Source of the DNA: Sphagnum magellanicum
Taxonomy: Eukaryota > Streptophyta > Sphagnopsida > Sphagnales > Sphagnaceae
Assembly (NCBI GenBank): GCA_021904315.1
Contig: CM038925.1
Location: forward strand, 6,326,501-6,390,500
Reading direction: 5' to 3'
DNA length: 64,000 nucleotides
Position 1 is the stretch's first letter. The number at the start of each line of letters is the position of its first letter. Shown piece by piece: positions 40,433 through 51,861 of this stretch. Below the pieces are notes generated by a model. That model was given only the letters and a program-made list of their open reading frames with translations, made no database searches and had not been told where the DNA came from. A program made the translations under genes and the position numbers.

Positions 40433-40985
40433 CATGTGTGTGTGTGTGTGCACATGATTGGTTTATATGTTGTGCTCCTTAAGACAATTGTAGATAGCTA
40501 TCTGGCAATAACAACAGGTTAATAATCCTCACACCTCGCCCTCCACCACTCCAAAAGCTTTCTTACTTTTAAGACAGTCTTAGAAATCCAGCAACATTGC
40601 TTCTGACATTCTCTACCAACCATAATGGTACTTGCACCTCCATATTGACATAAAATAATAATTTGAGTCAGAAAGTTGAAATTTTCAAACTTAGCTAACT
40701 AGTGTTGATTCCAATATTTTAGTGCTAAAGTTATCAACAGTCCAAAAGACCCTCTTTTTAAGCACTGCAGAAACAGAAGAATTGACTCCCATAGGCAGAA
40801 TTGGAGGTCTGCCTACAATTTATGGGTGTGGTTATGGGGCACCTTAATCTAATGTTTTTGGAACAGTGGCAGGAATGAAAGCTGCAAGTCATCATATAAT
40901 ATTTGAAGCTTACAGGCTACACACCTCATCCCGAAGCATATGATGCATTCTGCTCCCAATCAAAGGTGCAAGATCTCTCACCCTG
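38785..40985. other. Intergenic stretch without a supported gene
   Basis: Short frames only, with no recognisable motif. It contains the (AG)n(TG)n microsatellite at 40,391-40,451. Confidence 0.5.
40391..40451. repeat. (AG)n(TG)n compound microsatellite
   Basis: Twenty AG units, a TGCA interruption and about seven TG units. Confidence 0.95.
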
Positions 40986-40987
40986 GA

Positions 40988-41209
40988 CTAAGTGGAAGTT
41001 CCAAAGCTGCTGCTTAAGGGGTTGAGTGGGCAAATGAGCCCATGTGCAGCAGAATGTGGTTTGGCAGAACTGACACCACTGCAGAGGGAATCAGCAGGTC
41101 TGGAACAGTCTTGAGCACTTGATGATTCTACTACATATGGGGGCGAGGGGGCTTTGCAAGTTTTGTAACTATTGTTCCCTCTAGGATTCACCCATTGAGT
41201 GTGGGACAT
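40988..41209 (-). CDS. Possible coding exon, unrecognised
   Basis: A minus-strand open frame of up to 73 residues, rich in Ser, Pro and Ala with several cysteines, ending in a TAG after SSSFGTST. Its composition is more protein-like than its surroundings, so it could be a last exon. I find no upstream exon, no motif and no start support; it may equally be chance. Confidence 0.2.
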   Translation of the reverse strand: MSHTQWVNPRGNNSYKTCKAPSPPYVVESSSAQDCSRPADSLCSGVSSAKPHSAAHGLICPLNPLSSSFGTST

Positions 41210-41650
41210 GTGAAGAAATACCTCTCATGAGGTCAATTGACAGCTTGAGACTGCTTGTCAATATGATGGATGTCCAATAAGTTAGGGCTTAGAGGTCTGG
41301 CTAGTGAGGGTTGTTGGTAGTCAAAAGCTAGGTCTTGAGAGATGAACAGACATGAATATGAAGTAGTTGTTTCTGTAATATCAAAGCAATCTGATGATAC
41401 AGTGATCTAAAGTGACTCATGTTAATTAATTGTGGGGACCCCCAAAGTTTAATCCTTTTTTTCCTTTGTGAATGGGCATCATTGCTTGGCCCCATAACAA
41501 AAAAATGGAATGCCCAATGCAGCAGTGCCTGCATTCTGTTTTTTGGAAACTCTCTGGCCCCTCAGTTATAATCTTCGTTTCCCCCAAAATACTTGACCGG
41601 GCGCCCACTGGGTATTGCAAGAAAAAAACAAGACAAATAAATCAGAGCAG

Positions 41651-41832
41651 GTAAAGCCCAAGGTCCTGGGCTTTACTGGAATAAGGGCATGTATGAAGTG
41701 GAAACAAGGCCCGTGCTTTGCTCCAACTCCCACAGATTGTGGCCTTGGGCTTTACGAGAATAAGGGCACATGCAAGGCAAAAATTGAGCTCACACTCTGC
41801 TCCACATTGTGCAGGCCCTTATTCCAGTAAGG
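41651..41832. repeat. Palindromic and tandem element with 16-bp inverted ends
   Basis: Starts with a perfect 10-bp inverted repeat around a 6-nt spacer (GTAAAGCCCA/TGGGCTTTAC, 41,651-41,676). TTACTGGAATAAGGGC at 41,673 is matched by its exact reverse complement at 41,815-41,830. A direct repeat of the same block starts at 41,746, 79 bp after 41,667. A related palindrome lies at 51,097. This looks like a small MITE-like element or part of one. Confidence 0.75.
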
Positions 41833-42014
41833 CTCGTTGGCCTCCAGCTTTTTACCCTACACAGAACTGCCAGAACCGAGAAAATTGAAATCAAGTTATA
41901 CATACCTGACTATGTCAGCTAGTTAATGGACATCCATCACCACCCAACCCATACCTGCCAAGGATCCTCACACATTAAGCTACATAATTGGTAGTCAATT
42001 ACTTGAAGAATTTT

Positions 42015-42266
42015 TACCTACATATGAAGACTGTTTGTTGGCCTTGACTGCCAAGGCAAGGATATTGTGTTTAGATTCATAATAGAGTATATAACAGCTT
42101 AAGGGATTTTGACGCCTAGGTAATAGGCTTGTTGTTATATGAGGATTTCTGAAAGACGATATTTTGGCTTGTGTTGAAACTTGAGATTAGTTATAGAATT
42201 ATAATGTGTTCAAGGATTTGGGTTCCTTTTAGAGGATTTTTTGAAGACTAGATTTTTGCATGGTGA
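42015..42266 (-). repeat. Dispersed repeat, copy 2 (inverted partner of 12,971-13,215)
   Basis: The reverse complement reads collinearly with 12,971-13,215, with scattered substitutions and small indels across about 245 bp. No coding capacity. Confidence 0.8.
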
Positions 42267-43310
42267 AGTATTTTTGAGTTTCTTCTTCTGCCTTAAGATA
42301 CTTTATAATGTAAATGGCAAGACCACAGTGTGACACACCCCTTGTTATTTACCTATGCTGTCCACCAGGTGGAAAGAATTGGAGCTAGCTCACAACTCAC
42401 AACCTCAATTATCAAAGGTGGACAGTGGGGGAACTGTAAATTGTACCTAGCTATGTGCAATAGTTTGCGAGTCAGGGACCCTCATAAACCCCCTCTGGGC
42501 TCTCTCTGGCTGGTCAGCTTCCATGCCTAACTAAGTATTTGGAACCACAAGTCATTCAGATCCATGTTTAGTTTGTGCCCATTTCACTGGTCAAGGACAC
42601 ATCCATATGCATAGTGGTTCAGGAAAAGCTTTCTGAACAATTCATGTAGTTGGGAAATCTATGTATTAACGAAGGTAGTTTGTTTGTTTGTTTGCTTGCC
42701 AAGTTGAGATCTCCCAAGCCGTTGGTGGCCTTGTTGCACACTTGGTAATGTTGGAAAGCCCTCAATGAGAGTATGGGTGCATTTTTAGAGTAGTGTTCTG
42801 CGTGTAAATATAAAACATGAGATATGTAAGTGTAAGATCATGTAAATTTATTTTATGCTATGTAAAATAATGTAAGTGTAAAATAAGTACATTTATATGG
42901 TTTATGTGATTGTGTAAAATATGATAAATGTAAAATAAATACATTTTATATGATTTTACATATTGTGTAAAACAATGTAAAAATATGATTTTTACTTGGG
43001 GAGGGATGGATTTCATAATGTTTTTGGTGATAGGCCAACCAAATGGCCCATTCTAATTTTTTATTTAAAAACCATCAAAACATGCACCCACAACTAATTA
43101 ATATAGATTTATAAGAAGATATGATGTACAAGGATATATAATATATACACTTATATTTACATGCCTCAAAACATTGGCAAATTTTCACCAATTAGAAAAG
43201 TTCAAGATTTTAGAAGCAATAAAAACCAAGAAAAAATACTTATTCAAAATGAAGAAGCAGATATTTATGCAATGAACCCAGCCAAACAAAATAAAATTGA
43301 ATGATGGTAT
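42267..43310. other. AT-rich stretch without a gene
   Basis: No gene seen. Between 42,800 and 42,980 blocks such as GTGTAAAATAAGTACATTTATATG recur about 70 bp apart in diverged form. Confidence 0.5.
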
Positions 43311-43315
43311 GGAAT

Positions 43316-44390
43316 CATAGGGTAAACCCAGTGACCAAAAGACAAACAATTACCAATAGAAAATATTCTGCATAAGATGATATTCAACATTTGTTTGTCA
43401 AATATTTTATTTACTTTAGAAAACAACGTTCAACAGTTTCAAATTTTATTTTTCAGAATTTCAATAGTTGAGAAATATGTATACAAAATACGCTTTGTGT
43501 TAATGCATTTGGAATAGTAACCCAATTATTTCAAATTTCAAAAAAATTCGACAAATGTCAATAAAATTTTCTCTTTTTTGGTCTACCCATTTTATGAATC
43601 ATTTTGTGCTAAACATCAGTTGTAATCAGTGATCTCTTTTTTTCAAGGGAAAATTTGTCATTTTTTAGCTTTCTTCTTTTGAAATTGTCATATTTAGCTA
43701 ATAGGTTCTAATGGTTTGCCAACATGTAATAGGATTCTTAGATTTTTTTTAAAAAATAGTTGTCTTGTATCCAAATTTGGCTAAATCCTCTTGTGGCTGA
43801 TCTCCACTTTCGGAGCAACATGAAAAAATTGGGGGAAAAAAAAAAACACTGGTTGTAGGTTAGGTAATTATGTAAGGGACCAAGTGAGCCAAAGAAAAAT
43901 AAATAATTTCGACTAATGTTTGGGAGCCCATAGGGTAAAAACTAAAAACATGGTGACCAAAATACAAAGGGCTGCAAATAGAGAATACGGTACCTATAAG
44001 ACCAATGTTCAGCATTTATTTGTTGAACAAATTATTTATTTTAGAAAATGAGGTTTGGTAATTTTCAAATTTAATTTTTTAGAATTTCAACAGTTGAGGA
44101 ATAAGTATGGCAAAATACATCTTGTGTTGTGCATTTGTAATAATAATCCCAATGGTTTTTATTTTTCGAAAATTTCCAAAAAAATATCAATAATTATTTA
44201 TTTATTTATTTTCAGCTACACTTTTTGTGCTGAACATCAGTCATGGGTAGCCTAAAATAATTAATGTAAGGGACCCAATGAGCCAAAGAAAAACAAATAA
44301 TTTGGACTAATAATGTTTGCGAGCCCGTAGGGTAAAAATTGAAGACCCAGTGACTAAAAGACAGAGGACTGCTAAAATGGAGAAATATAC
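43316..44390 (+). repeat. Three partial direct copies of one segment upstream of PIN
   Basis: Copy A about 43,316-43,640, copy B about 43,871-44,245 and copy C about 44,267-44,390 are collinear and diverged. B and C both start GTAAGGGACC, continue through GAGCCAAAGAAAAA and AGGGTAAAAA and are 396 bp apart; copy C is cut short. A and B also share TTTTGTGCTRAACATCAGT near their ends. This is the distal upstream region of the PIN gene. Confidence 0.75.
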
Positions 44391-44411
44391 GGTGGGTAAA
44401 AGGATGCCTAC

Positions 44412-44561
44412 AGCAGTGGGTGTCGGGAAAGAGGCTGCTGTTGCGCATTGCTCCTTTTGAAGCTGTTGTTGCTTCTGTTGATTGTTTGTTGCTGTTGCAG
44501 CAGCCACCAGCAGCACAACAACAACAACAACTCCTTCCCTCCAGGCTCTCACTGCCTCCAA
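44412..44561 (-). CDS. Possible first exon of a secreted protein
   Basis: A minus-strand frame starts MEAVRAWREG and runs into VVVVVVLLVAAATA, a good signal-peptide core, then a Gln-rich part. A possible donor (GTAGGC) follows exactly 50 codons. The frame beyond that donor is made of the repeat copy ending at 44,390, which supports the boundary. No second exon was found, so it could also be a chance frame from CAA/CAG-rich DNA. If real, it is head to head with PIN, the start codons lying about 1 kb apart. Confidence 0.3.
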
Positions 44562-44599
44562 TCCTTCTTGATCTGAGCTCTTCTAGTCCTTGATGCTCA

Positions 44600-45584
44600 A
44601 GATTTGTATTTTTTAATCTACAATTGATCCGTGCAGCATGATCTGGGCCAAACAAGGACTTCAGTTGAATAGGATTCTTCCTTGTGGCATCAGCAGCACT
44701 CTGGAAGCTGGTTTGATCTTGAGTTGCAAGGTTGCAGATGATCGGTACTGAAATCTCTGCTGCAGCTGCTGGTAAGATATATTAGTTGTGCAGCTTTTGA
44801 GAGTATAATGTCCGATCTCTTCTATAATTTTTTTTTCTTTTTTTTCTTTTTTTTCCGTGCAGGAAAGGAAAATCGCCAAGCTCCAGCTCGTTGCAGTCGA
44901 AGCGAATATTAATTTCAGTCTTTGAGAAGTGAAACTAGTCTGATCAGTGCTTGAAGGTTCGAGATCTGCATCGTTTTGATGGGCAGTACGTGGCGAGAAA
45001 TGCAGATCAGGCTATGGCGACAACGTTCGAGCTGCAGGCTGACGGATTCAGTCCCAGCTAGTGTATCGAGGTCGTATTGAGGAGATCGGAGTTGCATCCG
45101 ACAAAGATGCCAGCACCACCTTGGGGAAGAAGTATGCTTCTTCGACGTAGAGCTCAAGACGAGGACCAAATTCTAGCTCAAGAAGAAACAGTAGTTCTTC
45201 CACCTCACGGTTGGATAGGACTACTGCTGTAGCAATAATTCTCGCTCGCAGCTGCTCTAGATCATTGTAGCTCACAAAATCGGAGCGATCCAAGAGGGAG
45301 ATTTCGCCTTAGATTCAATCCATTGTTGCAGCTACCAACGTCAAGATCATCTCAGAGCTGAAGACAACCTGGACACTGAGACTTGCTGTCTCTCTAGTTT
45401 TGTTGGTTCTTCTACACGAGCAGCAGATCGAGGATTCTGAAGGAGACGGCGTCAAGCGTCTAGGAGCAAAGTTTTCTAGCAACCCATGACTGCCGATCGA
45501 CGATCCTTGTTGCTGCTGGATTGTAGATCTTGATACCGTGATCACGAAGACTAGCATGATCATCATCATCATCTCATATTCAAG
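44600..45584 (+). promoter_or_regulatory. Proximal upstream region of PIN
   Basis: Region between the possible minus-strand exon and the PIN start codon, richer in G+C than the DNA further upstream, with frames on the minus strand that show no protein motif. It must hold the PIN 5' UTR and core promoter; I could not fix their exact positions. Confidence 0.35.
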
Positions 45585-48500
45585 ATGATCAGTTGGGGAG
45601 ATCTGTACAGTGTGATGAGTGCAGTGGTGCCATTGTACGTAGCAATGCTACTGGCTTACGGATCAGTGAAATGGTGGGGGGTACTGTCGCCGCCGCAATG
45701 TGGAGGCATCAACAGGTTCGTTTCCATCTTCGCCGTGCCCTTGCTCTCTTTCCAATTCATCGCGGAGAACAATCCCTACACAATGAACTTCAGATTCATT
45801 GCAGCTGACGTAGTTTCGAAGCTGGCAGTCCTGTTGGTGCTAGCAATCTGGGTTCGCTTCTGGCGGAACGGGAAGCTGGAGTGGCTGATCACCATCTTCG
45901 TACTCACCACCATTCCCAACACCCTTGTCGTTGGAACTCCGCTGCTTGCGGCCATGTATGGTGAAGGTCCTGGCGACCTCACGGTTCAAGCTGTTGTTCT
46001 GCAATGCATCATATGGTATACTTTGTTGCTGCTGCTGTATGAATATCGAGCTGCACAGGTTCTGATAAGGGGAAAGTTTCCGGACACAGCAGCTTCGATC
46101 ATCTCCTTCAAGGTCGACTCGGATGTGATGTCGCTGGACGGAAGAAGAGAACCAGTACTGACTGAGACTGAGATCGGAGACAACGGCAAACTGCATGTCA
46201 AAGTTCGAAGATCTGTGTCAACCGCGGGAGGAGGAGGAGGAGGAGGAGTACATATTGCAGCTGATCACTCGGCCTGCATGCAAATGAGCTCGGGAAGATC
46301 TCTGGGCCTGACATCACTAGCAGACACAATAGCAGCAGCAGCAGCTCGGCCCTCCAATCTGACAGGCGCTGAAATCTATTCTCTGCATTCCTCAGTCAAT
46401 CTCACACCTCGTGATTCCAGTTTCAACCAGAACGATTTCTACAAGATGATGCAGCAGCAGCAGCAGGCGGGCAGATTCAGCCCTCCGGCTTATGATCATA
46501 ATCGGCAGTCCAACGTCACAGCCACCTCCGATGTCTATTCCTTGCATGATTCTTCCCGAGGAATCACTCCTCGAACATCCAACTTCAATGAGGAAAGCTC
46601 TAAGGACTACTTGCAGTACTCATATCCAAAGCCTGGGGGTGCAGCAGCTGCTGCTGCTGCTGCTGTTCCCTGCAGCATCAACAACTACTCTCCGCAATTT
46701 ACATCTTCTCAGATAACAAAGAGAATTATGGATCCTCCTCATTCTGCAAAAGCATCTGCATCACTAGTGAGCTCGTCTTCCTTGGTGGATGAGAATGCCA
46801 AAGAGCTTCACATGTTTGTTTGGAGTGCAAATGCATCTCCCATCTCAGAGTCTAGAGGAGGAGGAGGAGGAGGAGGAGGGCAGCTGCATGTGTTTGGTGG
46901 GTGTGAATTCAATACTCCTGATTATGCACAGGAATATGATGCAAAAGAAGTTCAAATGTTTGTTCACTCTCATCATCATGCACAATACCAAGCTCCACCC
47001 AATGCTACAGGTATGATGAGCTAGCTGCTTTCACTACAAGAGAATGTGGTTTTTCTCATACAAAAAAGCTTCAGCCCTGGCTCATGACACTTGTGTGAGG
47101 TAATCTTTGTGATTTCATCCATTACAATCCGGTTTTTTGGCAACCATCCACAGGAGGATCTAGCCAGATTTGAGTACTGGACAACAAGTAGGATAGTAAA
47201 AAAAATTGTAATCCTGCTGCTGTTTAGCAACCTGCAGAAGCAAGTGTTCCTAATCTGACAAACCCAGTCCAAAAACCCTGCACACATATATACAATGTAT
47301 GGCACACTTGTGATAATTCAACTTGCCATTGTAATGTAATTTAGATGCCACAATAGACACCACATATTGTACATTGTAACATTTGGATGAAACCACAAAG
47401 TTTACCTCACACATGTGTCATGAGCCATAGCTCTTTGTATGAGAAAAATGACATTCTCTTGTAGAATTTCTTCATATCTACCTTGTGTGTGTGCACACAA
47501 ATTCTCCACCTTGGAAATCCAAGATGATTGATTACTTTAGACAATCGCCTCCGAAAACTTGTTACGAAAGAACTTCAGTCGGGACAAGCTTTACTGTGAC
47601 TTGACATGTGTAACACATATAGATGCAGGAACTGACTGTGGAAATTCTCTTAGTGCAGGTCCAAGAGAAGCAAGGCAGCAGCTTTATGAGGAGTACATTC
47701 ATGATGACTTCAGTTTTGGGAACAGGCACAAATTCAGGGGTGAGGAGGATACAGACAAGTATGGTCCTCGGTTAGACAGCAATTTTAGGTCATCTTCAAC
47801 TGCAGAATTGACACAAAAAGTTGAGGATGATGAATCAAAACGGTCAAACATGCCACCACCAACTGTGATGCTCAAGCTCATCTCAGTCATGACCTTCAGA
47901 AAGCTAATTCGCAATCCTAATACATATTCCAGCTTGATTGGGGTAGTCTGGTCCCTTATTTCCTACAGGTATGTGTAAATAAAATCCTGTTGCATAGCTA
48001 AGTTATGGAAATGTGGAAACTTCTGGAAGTGATTCAAGGCTTGACAGAACTCTAGTACATTTTGTTAGTTTCGATCCTGCTCTGATGCTGAGCTTTATTT
48101 ATTGATGTGCAGATGGAATTTTCAGATGCCGCGCATACTCTACAATTCTGTGCACATCCTGTCTGATGCTGGTCTCGGAATGGCGATGTTCAGTCTTGGT
48201 ATGGGAAGATCTCTCTTGCAATCTGATTGAATGGGCATTCTGTTCTTTCTTGACAAGGATTGGTAACAAAATTGCAGATGTGTTCCAGTTAAGGTCAATA
48301 AATTTGGCAATGAGATCAAAGACACATGAGGAGCAGTTTTAGAAGAGTTGGTAAGTTGGGATGACATATTGTGTGCTGATGATCCCTATGAAATTGATAG
48401 CACAAATGATGTGCTCAACTAGAGTTCAATGGGTTTGTGTGGTGGTATGGCAGGCCTATTTATGGGACTTCAAGACAGGGTGATAGTCTGTGGATGGCCA

Positions 48501-49306
48501 CGGGCTATATATGGAATGGTCCTCCGGTTTTTGTTTGGCCCTGGAGCCTTTGCAGCAGCTTCATACCTAGTTGGCCTCAGAGGTGTCAGCCTCAATGTTG
48601 CAATTGTGCAGGTAAGGGAAAGATGGTAGATCTACCCTAACTAAGGTTCAGTCCACTATGGGATGTGAAATGCTGTAAAAATCATGGAAATCATCAGAAC
48701 CACCATACCAGGATTTCTCTAACTAACAGTCAGAGCTTTCTCCAGTAGGGTGCAGATTTCATTTTCCTCAAGGAGGACAAGGGTGGTTAGCCTAATCTGT
48801 TGCTAAAAACTTGAGAGACTCCTCTGTTTGCTGCTGGGGTTGGAGACAGGCAGCGTTGCCACTAGGTATTGTTCCATTTGTATTTGCGAAGGAGTATAAT
48901 GTACATGCCGATATCATGAGTACAGGGTAATTTACTCTTTCCCTACATATTCCACCTAAACTCTGATGTTTGATACCAAGGTCTTCAGATGACAGAATGG
49001 AAATCATATTGTAGTGTATTTCACCTAAACCCTGATGTTTTAACCAAGTGTTTATGGAAAACTTGCAAGCATGGAATAGACAAGACTGCACTTGTATCTT
49101 ATTCTCTCCTTCCAGCTGAGAGCCTAAAACTTGATGGAATAGTGTGACTAAGGTGGAATAGTAGCTACTGAAACAAATCTCAGGAGAGCCATATTGCCAT
49201 CTATTCTGATTCAGTTCAGTGCTGTTTGTATGCTGACAGAGTGATATTTGGGATCCTCGTTGCACTTCCAGTCACACTCCTCTATTACATCCTTCTTGGC
49301 CTATGA
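45585..49306 (+). CDS. PIN: PIN-type auxin efflux carrier (long loop), complete
   Basis: Exports auxin across the plasma membrane. Six exons with closing phases: 45585-47010, 47659-47968, 48113-48198, 48454-48611, 48850-48926, 49240-49306 (TGA); 707 residues. The N-terminal membrane domain is typical ([52 protein letters not shown]). The C-terminal domain has [52 protein letters not shown] and ends YYILLGL. The central hydrophilic loop (about residues 165-545) marks a canonical, plasma-membrane PIN. It carries two TPRxS sites (TPRDSS near residue 274, TPRTSN near 328), known targets of AGC kinases that set PIN polarity and activity, and Gly, Ala and Gln runs. The long first frame continues into intron 1, but homology and the donor at 47,011 end the exon earlier. 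Confidence 0.96.
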
Positions 49307-50785
49307 TTGGCTCACAAACCCCAATTTTGAGTTGGACCAGTCCAGTCACATACACATTGCTACTTTGAGTTTTGTACTGAGTGTGAAAAAATAGTTGCTG
49401 GGTGCCAGTCTCCGTTTGTGCAAAGATGATTGAACTCTAGGATATGCATTCAGCAAACAAACAAAGAAGCAAAAACAGATTGACTTGTGAAAAAAACACA
49501 AGTTTAACTGAACTTGATAGCAGTATTACACGTATACACTGAAAGGCCTGGGTTTCTGGGGGAAGACACAACATTTTAAACTAATATGTGTTGGGAGCAA
49601 ATATTACCCCCAACACTCCTTCAAGCAATTGTATCCTGGTATGTGTTTATCTCAGTTTGACTTGTCCTTTTGGGATGCAACTTTTCTGGTGTTAACTGCA
49701 TGTTTTTACCTATGTTATTAAGTTCAACTGCTTGGTGTGCCTATTAGAACTTGGAACAGTTTCCAAGGAGAGATGGATTGATTTCATGCATGTAGGGAAA
49801 GTATATCTATATCCAGATTGCATGAAATTGAGAATTCTTCATTGTATGCTCTTGAAGTATATACTATATCTAGTATTTCATTCCATGTTTATTGTGATTT
49901 GCATATATATATATATATATATATATATCTCTTACACTTCTTGGAGATATCTTGAGATACCTGATAGCCTTGCTACTGTTGATGAATCTGTGCAGGAAAT
50001 AGGCAGGATCTTGATGAAAGATGTGCATGTGCCAACTTTTATGTGATCACTTCTGACCATCTATTTACTCTTCTATCTTGGCCAAGTAGTTTGGACATAG
50101 TGATTATATCTCTTCAAGGAATATTTGTGAACAACACAAGACTGATGGTCATTTTTGCTGTGTACATTGTTGTGATTTACAAGCTAGATCTACTGCTACT
50201 CACATCCACCAAAAGCCTTCCAGCAGAAGACTTTATTGTGGCAATTTATTCCTCCTGCTGGAGGATTCCCGGGACTGAGGACTGCCCATCCTGTACACTG
50301 ACTGCTACTTTAATTGGAATGCCACTTCCAAACCATAAAAGTTACATACCATGTTATATCCAAGAATGAAGCCTGAAGAATCAAATTGCAGGGAAATGCA
50401 CTCTGAGTCTTTTATTGCATCTCTGGCAATTCTATCATGTTTCTATAAATCAGCAAGTGATGTTAGGGGCAAACTCTTTGAATCCTGACATCCCTCTGCA
50501 ATGTACACATCTTTTGGATCAATGAGCATGTGTGTGATGCATGAAAGGCAAGGCAACTCTTGAATGCTGACAACCCTTCAATAGGCTACTAGGGAAATAG
50601 TTGGTAACTGTTCTCTTCCCAAATGTTCTCCAAGTCAGTGTTGGATAGTCTTTGTCATGTGACCTTGGCAGAGAACCTTTGCAGCCATAAGAAACAAAAC
50701 TTGCAAGGATGAATGGCAAATGGTCAGAAAACTTTTTTTTCTTCTTTTGGGTTCCTGTACTTAGCTAACCATGGTGGTTAGCTCA
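49307..50785. other. 3' flank of PIN and intergenic DNA
   Basis: No gene supported. Contains an (AT)n tract at 49,903-49,928 and short chance frames. Confidence 0.5.
49903..49928. repeat. (AT)n microsatellite
   Basis: Thirteen AT units downstream of PIN. Confidence 0.9.
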
Positions 50786-50789
50786 GTTG

Positions 50790-50862
50790 CTTTTTTAACC
50801 ACCTACCTACTAACAACCCACAATCAAGTGGGTTGTGTTAGTAAGTAGCTGGTAAAACCCAC
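50790..50862. repeat. Imperfect hairpin
   Basis: Left arm CTACCTACTAACAACCCAC (50,803-50,821) and right arm GTGGGTTGTGTTAGTAAGTAG (50,828-50,848) pair around a six-base loop. The stem can be extended outward through TTTTWACCA-like ends. Confidence 0.7.
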
Positions 50863-50917
50863 TTCCTTACCTATGCATGCATAAACCATATACTTACATA
50901 GTAGTCATCTATTTTCT

Positions 50918-50953
50918 TACCTTCCTACCTACCTACCTACCTATCTATCTATA
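50918..50953. repeat. (CCTA)n/(CTAT)n tract
   Basis: Five CCTA units changing into CTAT units. Confidence 0.85.
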
Positions 50954-51096
50954 GATAGGACCTACTTCTTAACAGGTGAAACCAAATATTAACTCAATCG
51001 AGGTTTATCCACAACTGAGCCATTAAGGGGCATCCAGTAGAGATGGTCCACTGGTGGGGGCTGGTTCACTTTGGTCATCGAGCAACATGTATAGGG

Positions 51097-51180
51097 TAAA
51101 AGCCCTAGGACCAGGGCTTTATTGAAATAAGGGACCTCAAAACAAGAGCTTAGGGGTGTCCCAACTTTCAGTAAAACCCT
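51097..51180. repeat. Palindromic element related to 41,651-41,832
   Basis: TAAAAGCCCT and AGGGCTTTA pair around the spacer AGGACC (51,097-51,121), followed by TTGAAATAAGGGA. This is the same layout as 41,651-41,689 (arms, spacer AGGTCC, then TGGAATAAGGGC). Confidence 0.6.
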
Positions 51181-51826
51181 GATATGTGTGGCTTTACACA
51201 ACATAAAGCACTGGCCATGATGAAGAACATGGATGGAAAAATGAGAGCTCCCCCCGGGGGAGAGAATGAAAAAGTAAGAAGTTTTGCTGAATTTTGAAAT
51301 TCCAAGAAACCATTACTTGTACTACCCTTCTTCTTAATTAGAGTAAGTATTTTTCTTGTGCTGGTGCTTTATGTTTTTGAGAGAGGTGGCCAGTGTGTGT
51401 TCCCTATTCCAGTCTAACCAACCAATGCCCATGCTTTCCTCCCTTTGAACAAGCACCTCATGGGAGCACAGACCTTTGATGCAGTACATGCTGGATGATA
51501 ACACCTAACAAGCGCATATGTATATATATATATTTATTACTGAATCGCATGCAACAACTTCTTGTAGTAATCTAATTAAACTACTTCATTTTGGTATGTG
51601 GGTCGGTGGTGAATCACTCAACTCTCCAGAGTCTCCAGTTCCTGTTCTCAAATGAAGTTGTGCATAGTCTCCAACAGTTTGCCTTCGGAAAAAAGCTGAC
51701 ACTAAGTTTCTGTCCGACATAAGTTAGTATTTATGTATATGCCTTGTGCAGATAACTACTGGTGGCATGCAAGATATCATTGAAGATGTAAAAGAGTTGT
51801 TCATGCTGCAGTCCTCAAGTCCATAC

Positions 51827-51833
<7 letters not shown>

Positions 51834-51861
<28 letters not shown>
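51834..51861. repeat. (GA)n microsatellite
   Basis: About 13 GA units. Confidence 0.95.

Noticed and set aside
45048-46201. Minus-strand frames opposite the PIN leader and first exon
   Set aside because: No motif. Those within the exon are shadows of conserved PIN sequence, and the others are chance frames in a GC-richer leader.
47011-47024. Stop codon after NATGMMS as the end of a short PIN
   Set aside because: This is read-through into intron 1. A GTATGA donor follows 47,010 and five further exons complete a canonical PIN in phase.
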